Below are positions 1 to 9,300 of a stretch of 10,874 bases of DNA, piece by piece; within the stretch, counting starts at the first letter, position 1; each line of letters begins with the position of its first letter. This DNA comes from Jimgerdemannia flammicorona (lineage: Eukaryota; Mucoromycota; Endogonomycetes; Endogonales; Endogonaceae). A program made the translations under genes and the position numbers. Where the stretch lies: contig RBNI01006892.1 of assembly GCA_003990745.1 (NCBI GenBank), positions 1 to 10,874 of the forward strand, given 5' to 3'. Under the pieces are notes generated by a model. The model did not search any database. It saw only the letters and a list, made by a program, of their open reading frames with translations, and had not been told where the DNA came from.

Positions 1-33
1 AAAAAAAAGAAAAAAAAAAAGAAGAAAAAAAAT
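1..33. repeat. A-rich run at the window start
   Basis: Almost pure A with three G. Together with the T12 at 10863-10874 it suggests that the sequence ends at homopolymers. Confidence 0.9.
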
Positions 34-1855
34 GTGGATCGTGTTTGTTGAGGCGAGGGAACGGAGTGAGCGTCGGGCGAAGGGTGGAGTAGTAAGTATT
101 CAATGATGTCAGTGTAACTCGCTATTTACGCTTTCCTTTATTACAGTTTTCCCATTTCCGCGTATTTGGCCACTAAGAAAAAGGCAATTAAAAGCAAAAG
201 GAAAAGGCTTCGTATCAGGCGTTGGTGATTAGTCGGTGAGGGAAGCTCATCTCCGCTCCTGCTCGTCCTATACGCTTAGCTTGTCAGCTGCTGTTAAATA
301 ATATTTGCGGAGCATAAATGTATCCTTAAACATGGCACTTCCTTAGTAGGAAGTCAACCAAAAAGGTTTTCCGTCTCCACCCCGTCCAAAAACGTTCAAC
401 AACCCCGAAAGGGTTCGGGCTTACATTTTCGATCGATATATGGTTTATCAATAGGAAATATTTAGGTTTCGAAAGGCTCTTCTTGCTCGGGTCAAAATAG
501 AAGGCCTCGATTTGGAAAAAAAGTTCGACATGATTGTTATTGCGAAATAGAGAAACTTTAAGGCGTGCAAATCCCGGGATGTCGGCTCACTCAGTATGTT
601 TGCATGCATCACCATGTGATCCAAACAAGTTTTTCTTTCGATATTCCCCATGATAATAGTAGCTACCCATATTATGCATGGCCATTTTCAGGATGAGTCA
701 GCTTATCTTATGCAGGGCACCTGTCGCTTTGGTATTTTTTTTAGTATGGATGGTCAGGCCATAATTGTGACTTCTTCACCTTGCATTCTGCAGGTTCAAC
801 ACCTCACGGCGATATTAAATTATGACAATGAGCCCAAGCCTTCGAACCATTTCCGAGGAACTCATTGGCCAATAGCGCAAATGACTGCAAACCTTTTTAT
901 GAGGTTAAGCAGAATGTATTCTTTTGCATGTGTCCGTACTATTCACTATCTTGCATGGTATGCGGAGCGACAGTCATTCGTTGGGTGGTGTGCAATAAGG
1001 TTTTCCGTGTATCGAATCGTCTGCTGACACCTTGGAAGCAACAGTTTATGTTTGTTTTATGAAAACAGGTTGGTAGGTGAATTGTTTAGATTTAACCGCG
1101 CATCGAATCACGCTGGCGGGGGGGTAACAACTTCGGAGTATCTGGATACAGCTCCCTTAGCCCTTGGCCTCGCGTCAGTCAAGATAAGTATTTAATTTTA
1201 TTTAATTTCATGGATGAAATGCTACATTACCACATTTGTAAATGGCGGCCAAATCCGGATCCAGGAAACCATCAGATACACCCCACGAAACCTTTTCAAA
1301 GAAACGGTTTTCGTTGTGTCAGTGCACTTTCGGAGTTGTCAAAGTCAATTTTTCTTGCTAGATAAGCGTATTTCGTTTTGGTAACCGGAAGACCGGGTCC
1401 TGGCGATCCCTGCACACCCCAACTTCTATATAAGGAGCTACATTGCCGTTTTGGCACGTGAAAAGTGCTCCTTGTTTCCTTACTCCGTTTATTGACGCCT
1501 GCGGTGTTGTTGTGATTTTAGAGGTGGTGCGCTTGTGAATGCGCATAACCTTCATGCATATTATCGGAATATATCTGGGCAACTCACCTATCTTGGATGA
1601 AGATAGCGCTTTCCGCTTTATCCATAGCCAGGACATGGACCATGTGTAAAAAAAAATAAGTATCTCATCGATTTCGTGTTTTATCGATGAAATTTCCAAA
1701 CGCGGATTGCTTATCAAATGCCCACGTTGTGTTGGATTGCTCCGGAAGTCCGTTCAGTCCTACCTAACGAATTTGGGAATTGACGCAAAAAAATGATCAC
1801 AACTTCGCAAACTGCCAAAGCTCCACAATTTCTCAGGGGTTATCTACAGAAGCCT
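34..1855. other. Region without a supportable gene
   Basis: Open frames here are short, have biased AT-rich composition and match nothing I know. The longest is 650-1027 (+). Items of note are a possible 55-nt intron-like segment at 92-146 (GTAAGT to TTACAG, plus strand), a compact palindrome ACATGG-A-CCATGT at 1633-1645, and an 8-bp inverted repeat TCATCGAT/ATCGATGA at 1665-1672 and 1683-1690. Another TATATAAG at about 1425 has no gene behind it. The region may include the flank of a gene outside the window. Confidence 0.55.
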
Positions 1856-1858
1856 GCT

Positions 1859-1866
1859 TATATAAA
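1859..1866 (+). promoter_or_regulatory. TATA box upstream of the small ORF
   Basis: TATATAAA, about 120 nt before the ATG at 1987. It is followed by a CT-rich stretch and then an A/C-rich, G-poor stretch rich in CAA and ACC, which looks like a fungal transcription start and 5' leader. Confidence 0.55.
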
Positions 1867-1986
1867 GCTCTATCTTCTCTCTAAACATACAACGTCCCTA
1901 AGCTAACTATCACAAATTCAAACAAAAAGCACCATTCAATTTTGCCTGTACCATCATTCACGCACCAACCACCACCCACCCGCATC

Positions 1987-2103
1987 ATGCACTCGAAAAC
2001 CGCCAAGCCTTCTGTCCTTGCTAAGATGAAGAACTTCCTCTCCGCAAAATGCGCAGTCTGTGGTTCGGTCGTCCATCGAACAAGGAACTGTCCAGTTTGC
2101 TAA
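1987..2103 (+). CDS. Small cysteine-knuckle protein, 38 aa (putative)
   Basis: The ORF encodes a Lys-rich N-terminal half containing KMKNFLSAK and a C-terminal CxxC-x9-CxxC motif (Cys22, Cys25, Cys35, Cys38), with Gly26 after the first pair. The stop follows the last cysteine directly. This spacing fits a minimal zinc-ribbon or zinc-knuckle fold; metal binding is inference. Support comes from the upstream TATA box, a G-poor leader of about 90-100 nt, A at -3 of the ATG, and coding-like AAG/GTC/TGC codon choice. It lies tail to tail with the kinase gene. I recognise no family. The sequence CTAATTTCAG at the stop resembles an intron end, but no good donor lies upstream. No signal peptide is seen. 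Confidence 0.5.
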   Translation: MHSKTAKPSVLAKMKNFLSAKCAVCGSVVHRTRNCPVC

Positions 2104-2237
2104 TTTCAGTAGCCTGCAGAAGCTCGCCAGTGGCAGCAGCGAGGCGCAGCCGAACCCATTTAAACCAGTTTAGTTTATTTGTGTCATAGCTAGAATCATT
2201 GTCTTGGTGGTCCGCGGGCCTGAATCGCGGCATTCAC

Positions 2238-2595
2238 TATGAGTACGCAAACTGAGTTCCTTTTACGTCTTACAGACTCCATTAATAATAGAATACTTCT
2301 GAATAAATATTGGTGTGACACTCATAGGTCTGTATTACATTGTACGTCCTAAGGTCCTAGGTACGCGAAATCACCACGTCCTGAGTACGCGAAGTTATCA
2401 CGTCCAAGATACACGAAATCATACGTCCTAGGTTGAGTATGCGAAACCACCATGTCTTCGGTTGGAAGGAAGTGCACGAAATCACCACGTCCTTGGCTGG
2501 AGAGTTGAATCCACGTCCTAGTGAATAGAGCGGCTCCATAAGACAATGACTGTGCACTTAAAGAGGTAATAGGAACTCAGTTTTGCGTACTCATA
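2238..2595. mobile_element. MITE-like element with terminal inverted repeats flanked by TA
   Basis: The left end starting at 2240 (TGAGTACGCAAAC...) and the right end finishing at 2593 match as inverted repeats over about 21-22 bp, differing by one inserted A/T. The match extends two more bases outward on each side (2236-2597 in all). TA dinucleotides at 2238-2239 and 2594-2595 fit the TA target duplication of Tc1/mariner-type elements. The extended outer match means the true ends could lie slightly outside. The interior of about 350 bp has no transposase, so it would be non-autonomous. An AATAAA at 2302-2307 lies inside and could serve as a polyadenylation signal for the small ORF upstream. 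Confidence 0.7.
2344..2520 (+). repeat. Degenerate direct-repeat array inside the MITE-like element
   Basis: ACGTCC recurs at 2344, 2376, 2400, 2423, 2487 and 2513, with a diverged copy (ATGTCT) near 2452. Between copies, forms of GTACGCGAAATCACC recur at 2361, 2382, 2409, 2434 and 2472. Spacing is 23-35 bp. Two units contain TGAGTACGCGAA (2382-2393) and TGAGTATGCGAA (2434-2445), close to the terminal TGAGTACGCAAA. Confidence 0.8.
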
Positions 2596-2597
2596 GT

Positions 2598-3359
2598 ATG
2601 TAAATATCTCAAAACATAAAAATTCCTTACGCAGACGGGTGATTCTGAGGAAAATGGCGCGTGCTACAGGTACAAAGTGCAAAAAGCGGTGTTTAATTTC
2701 TGCATATTTTCGAACCGATTGGTTGCAGATAGGCCCTGATGCGAAATTCTGCCATTACACTCGATAATACCGGACGATGTAATTATGGCAATTATCATAT
2801 GGTCACACCGAGATGTTTCAAGCCGCATTTTGCAATTGCGTTCCAAACCTAAAATTGCCCACATTCAACAGTAACGGGACTTGAATTCCTCTTTCCAATC
2901 AATGTTATACACCTCATTAGCGTACAAGGACTAACACGGAAAAGCCGCGTCATGTCAGTAGGTATATGTATATTCACAAATGCAAATCGACGATCTATGC
3001 TAAAGAATACCAAACGGCCTAATCCCCCCCCCCCTTTTTTTTTCCATAAATCCCACAAACCCGAAACAAGGAAACTACTAAATTAACCGACGGATGCAGA
3101 ACATATTAACGAAAAGTGTGTAAGTTCACAGAAATAGTTCGTCTCTCCTCGCCATCTGAAGACATTACAGGATCATGTACAACAATAAAATATAAGGTTG
3201 GAATGTTTGTTCGGTTGTTTTTCTTTTCATGGACAGTTTCCATCAGTCGATTTCCGATGGCAATTCATCTCCGAGCCCGAATAGATCTTTCCGAAGACGC
3301 CATGGTAATGAAACAATATGTACCGATGTTGCGACGCAGGGAGAAGATCTACTCAGGAA
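2598..3359. other. Intergenic stretch between the MITE-like element and the kinase stop
   Basis: No gene is seen. The part next to 3359 is the expected 3' untranslated region of the kinase (minus strand). No AATAAA is found there on the minus strand; the AT-rich segment about 3180-3205, which reads TTATATTTTATTG on the minus strand, is the best candidate for the polyadenylation region. The C11-T9 tract lies at 3024-3043. Confidence 0.5.
3024..3043. repeat. C11-T9 double homopolymer in intergenic DNA
   Basis: Eleven C followed directly by nine T on the plus strand, downstream of the kinase stop. No function is assigned. Confidence 0.95.
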
Positions 3360-6300
3360 TTAAAGCCTCTTTCCTTTCAATACATCGCCGCTACCATCGA
3401 GCATTACATTCGTTGCCACCCCACTACTGGGGACTCCGTCTGGTGAAACCTCTCGTGACCCCAGGATGTACCCTCGGATAACGTCGCTCAGCGCGGCGAA
3501 ATTGACCGGTTTCGAAATATAACTGGAAAAACCTTTGGCCAAACACTTGTCCCCGACGTCGCTCATCACATTCGCCGATAGTGCAATGATTGGTATTGGA
3601 TCTTGGTTAGGTCCGAGATGAATGGACTCCCATTCTCGTATTTCTCGAGTGGTCTCGTATCCGTCTGAAAAATGAATGCAACGGAAGAATATATAAGAAA
3701 AAGACCCTTACGATCGGGTCGCAGCATGCAAAGTTGTTGTACAGCCCCAACGTCTGTTCAAAAAACATCTGAATTGGGGTGTACCCCTTGATATAAACGT
3801 GATGGCAAACCTTTTACTGGCATAAACAGGTCACACAATATGAGCGAGAAGTGGTTGTGCGGATGGGAGTAAAATAGCTCGAGACATTCTTCTCCATTGA
3901 CAGCGACAAAAACCTCGAGTCCGACTTTTATCAGGTATCGTGTCATGACCTTTTGATTGACCAAGTTGTCTGAATAATAAAACAGACGGTTCAGTCAAGT
4001 AACTCCAACATGGCGCAAAAAAAAACTTCATAGTATCAAACCAGATCGGTCATAGCTTGGTTGACAAACCTCTTACCTTCGACCAACAACACACGGTACC
4101 CCCGACCTCCAACGTCTTTTTCCATCTTCATAAAAACCTCTTTTTGACTCGCGACAGCCTGCTGCGCGCTTGCCATCCTTCGCGGATGCGAGTTCGCTTG
4201 ATGAGGCTTCCCATCGAAGAATGGTTCCAGTTTGCTCCGTTTCAGTGGTTTGAAAACGAACTCGCACTTGTTAGGCAGCTCACTCTGGGCACCTTCGACG
4301 ATGCCATAGCGCTGCATTGGAGTGGTGATGATGATGGTTATGGTGTTGGCGTGAACCGGTGAGCGCCGGATCAGCTGAGCGAGAGACAAGACTCGTGGTT
4401 GTGAGGAGAGGTCGACGAATAGGAAGTCATAAGGTATAGTGCTCCGATCGATCAAGAGAGTTTCGGCTTCGGTATGGGACGCCACTGAATCAACATGAGA
4501 GTTACGATGACATCGCAAGAGAGAGCGGATGTAGTTCACTGTTGCGCTTCGGGACCGAGGCCATTCGGATATCACGAGTACCCGTATAATATTTGAAGAT
4601 GATAGTGATAATCGGCCATGGCTCGAGTCATCAGAAGAAGTCATTGACGCATTAGCTTGGAACCCTACAGGTAGCGAATTCTTAATTTCCAAGGTATCGC
4701 CAGCCCTATTTCGCTCAAGCGACTGTTTGGAATCACGCGAGCCGCTCCCTGCGCTGAAAAATGTATCCGAATAGCGTCGCTGTACATTGTCCTTATCAAT
4801 GGCTTCCTTCGCTGCCCTATGCGGTGGCAAAGACAACTTCATAGTAGCAGCATTATTTGTCAAATTGGCCTCCATGGCCGCCAAAGAAAAACGACTATTC
4901 GTCGTTGGCATAATCGACAACCTCTGTTTCGGTAAATCCTCTCCGCCTAGCAGAAGAGACAATTTCGGCGAATTCAAGGTGGTGTTGAGCCCAAAGGATG
5001 AGCTGGATGAAACACTTGCAGACGACGAAGTCGTCGATGCCGACGAAACACTCGAGTTGCTGTGTGGTCTGGACGAGTGTACAAACGCCCGGTTCGGCCG
5101 AAAGAAAGGAGACTTTACCGTCTCCTCGTTCGGGGTTTGAGGGCGAGGCTCAGTCAAAGGTGGCGGAATAGTGAACGTGACGGTGAAGTAGAACGTGGAG
5201 CCTTCACCTAATCCCGGTAGCATTGTGAAAAAATAAGCGGCCATCATAAAATTGATAATGGAAATTGCGCGACAAATAAGCTGATGAAGCGACGCCAATA
5301 ACAATTGGCTGCTCACCCTTTTTGCTTTTACAGCTCATCTTTCCGCCATGTAGCTCGATTAGCTGCCGGGATATCACCAAACCGAGCCCGCTACCACCGT
5401 GCTTTCGAGTGGACTACGAGAGCAAGGATCAATGGAAATGATCAGTTTCCATCCGTAACTTACGGTCGACATCCAATAACCAAAGCGTTTTCAACCAGCG
5501 TAAACTACACATGCCTTCCCCGTTTTCAATTTCTTCCCGTAATTCAAACATTACATACCGAAGTATCCACCTGCGAAAACGGCTTGAACATGACCGCCTC
5601 TTCCTCAGCATCAAACCCAGTCCCGGTATCAACCACTTCAAAAAGCAATACCAACTGCAACGCGCTGTCATCGTAGCTCACAGTGGAGCACCGCGTGAAT
5701 ATTTCACCCGTGTTGGTAAATTTGATCGCGTTCTGAAAAAATAAAATATACAATCAATATAACAGAAAGGAAAAAAAAAAAAAAAAAAAAAAAAAAAACA
5801 AAAAGAAAAAAAAAAAAAAAAAAAAAAATGAAAGCTTTGATGAGTCCGAGAGCCCAGGCAGAACCAGCGTCATCATCGAACGCTACACTTACCCCGATCA
5901 GATTCAACAACACCTGTCTTAACCGCACGCGATCCCCGTTCACGACCTCTGGCACATCATCCTCGATCCAAAAGCTGAGCTCCAAGCCTTTCTGTATCGC
6001 AAGCGTCGAGAGCAATTCGTTGGCATCTTCAATCATGGTTGAAATGCTGAACGGCTCCATCTCGAGCTTCATCATTCCGGCCTCCACCTTGCTCAGGTCT
6101 AGGATATCATTTATCACCACCAGTAGCGATTCAGCTGACTGTTGAATCGTGTGAGCATAATCCAGCTGCTCGACGGTCAGGTCAGTATCGAGCATAAAAT
6201 TTATCATGCCAGTGATCCCGATGAGCGGTGTGCGTATTTCTGTTTGACGATTAAAAATGGTGAATTTGCGAAGACGAACGAAAGCAAAGTTTGGCACACC

Positions 6301-9300
6301 ATCAAGGTGGGAGGTCGAACAGTCTTACCATGAGACATGTTAGACAGAAACCGTGTCTTGCTTTCCGTTGATTTTTGTGCGGCATCATGCGCTTCTTTGA
6401 GTTTATGCTCCAACACCTTGTGATCGTTGATATCGGTGCTGCAAATGAACATGTCAGAAATCAGCTTCGAAGCTATCAATAACAACACCGAAAAACAGCC
6501 CATCTTCACCCAAACTATCCAACCCGCAACCATCACCGAGCACTCACCAAGTCCCGAACCACTTCCTTCCTCCTTGCTCTGATTCTTCGACGCTGATGCA
6601 CTTGACCAAGAACCACCTGTACTCTCCATCCTTGCTTTCCAATCGCACCTCCTCCTGCCACCCGACCTCGCCGTCCTGCCCGTTCGACACGTCGGGTAAC
6701 TTGCACTTGCCGCGGTCGACAGGGTGTACGTGTGACATGAACCCAAGCCCCTTGGTCTGCTCGAACGTCTGACCCGAGTAGCCGAACCACTTGGCGTTGG
6801 CGTACGTCAGGCCCTTTTCCGGTGTGGTTGTGAAGACGATCTGCGGGATCGCCTCGGCAAGCAGCCGGTACTTTTTCTCGTTGGCCATGATCTCGATCTG
6901 ACGGTTGCGGGCTGCTTCGGCCATCTTGTTGTCGTGAATGTCCGTGCTGGATGGCGCGGGAGACAGATGCGGAATGAGCATCGTAAGATGGGTGAGATAA
7001 GAATTTGGTTCGTTTTTTTTTTTTTTTTTTTTTTAATTCATCGCTGCAAAGAAGGACCTCAATGACTTACCATGTGCCTGCATTTGATGATGGAAATAGC
7101 ATCATATCATAACCGAATCGGGCGATGGTCACAAGAATGCACGTACAGACCACATGTGTTAGACCTCGCCCTTAAGAAGAATGTCTCACTCAGCTGCGTT
7201 CACGGCCACGGCTGCGAAACAGACGCGATGAAAACGCCATCAATCCCATCTTGATCCCTCACATTGCAGGAACCCGCTTTTGTCATTTCCCAATAGATAC
7301 CAACCAACAAATCAGTAAAACTGTAGGGTAAACCCAACAGAAATGAAACCTTAAACTCACCAAACCAATGCACGATTCCGCCCCTAATGTCTCTCAACGG
7401 TACGGTCCTCCACAGGAACCACCGATGCATGCCATCAAACCTTCGCATCCTGAACTGGCCTGTGAACCCGTTGCCGCGTTCGAACGCTTCGCGCCATGTG
7501 GTCCGGTACCGATCCTGATCCTCGGGATGCAAACACGTTACCCAGCCAAGGCCGAGCATGTCCGAGAGTGTGCGGCCTGTGTACTGCAGGACGCGATGAT
7601 TGAGCCAGGTGGTGTGTCCCGTGGCAGGCGAGACGGTGCTGTTGGGGTGGGAAGTGAAGAGAGAGAGTGATGAGTTTATATTTTGAGCGATAATTCTTGA
7701 TCGCTAGGGTTCTACGGCTGTGCATACGTGGCAATTGTATTGCCACTATAAAATCGAATACGTTCAGAGGCTCTGCGTTATTTCATCGTGCAACGTCACT
7801 CAGGCATATCCCAACACCACCAATAGCCATTAATGGTAAAGCTTCCAAGTTGCTGTCTTCTCAGTCCCTGATTACATCCGTAAATTATCCCATCTAACTC
7901 CAAAACTTGCGGTGTCAAGTCAATCCAGATAAGATATCCAAACAAACATAAGTTAACATAGAAATCCTTCGTTCTAGACATCGAAGAGCCAAAAAAATCA
8001 ATCTGGCAAAAGCGCAATTTCATCTTTGCTCACGGGTTTCCATCCACTCGTCGCCATCCATCCTATAAATTACGTCCACCTCTCGCTAAAGCCCGGTCCA
8101 CTTTCCACGGCCCCAAAAGCAAGACAAGAATAAAAAAAAAGGGGTTCAAAACACTTACAAAACGTGTATCGCAATCCCGTCCACAATCAATCTCAACAGT
8201 TTGCTCCTCGGCGTCTCCACATGCACCGGTGTCCCCCCTGGTTGTATCTGATGGTGTCCCTTCTCTTCTCCCGTGGTCTCCCCGTCCCCGACCCCCCCAG
8301 ACCCCGACAGCGCTTCGGACCGCCGCCTGGTCCGCCGCCTGTGCAAGTGATGCATATGGTGCGAGCGACGGTGTCTGTGCCCCCCATGCTCCTGCTGGCT
8401 CGGGGATGACTCGCCCGTAGACGACGGCGAGGGCGCCTGCTGTTCCTCCTCCCACGAGTCGTCCGAGTCGTCAGGCGAGATGGGTTTAGTCTTGGACCGA
8501 TTCTGGTGCCTATGCTTGTGGTGCTTCGAGGTGGTGACCGCAGCGATCACGCCTGACAATCTTTTGGGATCGCTGAGAGAGCGGCGGGGTGGTTTGGTCG
8601 AGGTAGTGGGGGTGAGAGGCTGTGGGTAATAAGGCGTCTTAGCGCCTTTCGCCGTTGTGTCGGAGGTGTTGGGGGTGTTGCCTACCCCGTTACCGCTCGC
8701 TGTCTGGACCCCCATCTCTCCCATCGTGGCCCTGAGATCCGGAACCCCCTTCCCCTTGTCCTTTGCTCCCGTATCCCCGACAAGCGCCGCCGCAAACGAA
8801 GGGGTCGCAACAGTTCTACCTCTCCCAAGTCCTGGCGAATTGAGCGGCGACGACACGGACGATGACCTCCGCCGTGTCATGCCGGGCGGCCTTGCCGGCG
8901 TCCCCGTCGGCGTGGTAGACGCGTCCCACATAGGAGTGGACTGCGAGGACGAGGACGAAGCAGACGAGCTGATCCACGTGGCGGTTGTCGAGTCGAATGC
9001 GTAAGCGCATGAGGGGTCGTGTGCGGCTGCGCCGCCGTGCGTGCGCAGGTGGGACGAGGTCGGCGTTGGCGTGGTGGTATTGGACTCGAATCCCCTCATG
9101 GTCGACGAGGCCGTAGGAGTTGGGGTGGTGCTCGCAGTGTGGGAGTGACACGAGCAATGGTGGGTGTGGTGGTGTTGGTGGTGGTTGAAGCGGAGCTGAC
9201 GCTGGAGATGGCCGTGCGCCAGGGCGCTGGTCAAGCTGGAGGCGACGAAGGGCGCCAGAGACGTAAGACTGCCGAGGAGGACGGCTGGGTAGGGAACGAG

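Larger units (their letters stand above)
3459..4098 (-). other. Second, canonical receiver domain (aa about 1703-1831)
   Basis: Exons 9, 10 and 11 join to give YRVLLVEDNLVNQKV (acidic pair Glu1709-Asp1710), HFSLILCDLFMPVKDGYE with phospho-acceptor Asp1756, IPIIALSAN with Ser1792 and YISKPVNF with Lys1814. This is the expected acceptor of phosphate from His1126 and the donor to an HPt protein. About 32 residues follow the domain with no recognised motif before the stop at 3360-3362. Confidence 0.92.
5170..6359 (-). other. Kinase core: HisKA dimerisation domain and HATPase (aa about 1117-1345)
   Basis: The H-box FLSNMSHEIRTPL carries the phospho-accepting His1126; intron 5 splits the next codon, Glu1127. 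The second helix of the dimerisation domain contains NDILDLSKVEAGMM. The ATP-binding domain has RLRQVLLNLIG joined across intron 6 to NAIKFTNTG (N-box), EVVDTGTGF (G1; most relatives have DTGIG), FKPFSQVD (F-box) and HGGSGLGLVISRQLIELHGG (G2). It ends with EGSTFYFTV. All catalytic boxes are present, so an active kinase is expected. Exons 5 to 9 contribute. Confidence 0.95.
6946..8205 (-). other. PAS1 module (aa about 847-957), spread over exons 1, 2, 3 and 4
   Basis: The module starts at the end of exon 1 with KLLRLIVDGIAIHV, continues across intron 1 as FTVSPATGHTTWLNHRV, and includes the usual PAS features YTG, GLGW and HPED. Its PAC-type end is RWFLWRTVPLRD followed by HWFG-TC-TDIHD. The last Gly and the Thr-Cys pair are rebuilt by the 7-nt exon 3. 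Three introns cut this one module. The frame and sequence are continuous across every junction, which supports the splice model. Whether it binds a ligand such as heme or flavin cannot be read from these residues. Confidence 0.85.

Noticed and set aside
650..1027. 125-codon plus-strand open frame
   Set aside because: Composition and sequence look random, there is no domain, promoter or leader, and an overlapping frame is equally open.
1000..1120. tRNA-like T-loop sequences (TCGAATC)
   Set aside because: No matching acceptor, D-arm or anticodon stem could be folded around them.
1358..1717. 119-codon minus-strand open frame
   Set aside because: No recognisable motif and no start or promoter context; AT-rich DNA gives such frames by chance.
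2344..2520. CRISPR-like array
   Set aside because: Units are degenerate, spacing varies from 23 to 35 bp, there are no unique spacers of equal length, and the context is eukaryotic.
2349..2546. Minus-strand open frame with a repeating DFAYLG peptide
   Set aside because: Explained by the 24-bp direct repeats of the MITE-like element, which keep frame because the period is a multiple of three.
7796..8023. 75-codon open frame inside intron 1
   Set aside because: It matches nothing known, lies wholly between good splice sites, and exon 1 joins exon 2 in frame without it.
3360..8158. Kinase as a broken pseudogene with many stops and frameshifts
   Set aside because: Every break coincides with a GT-AG intron whose removal restores frame and conserved motifs; the total is an exact number of codons.
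8816..9212. Hydrophobic or membrane segments in the sensor region
   Set aside because: Apart from residues 473-510, which fit a GAF-like strand and helix, the region is hydrophilic and disordered.
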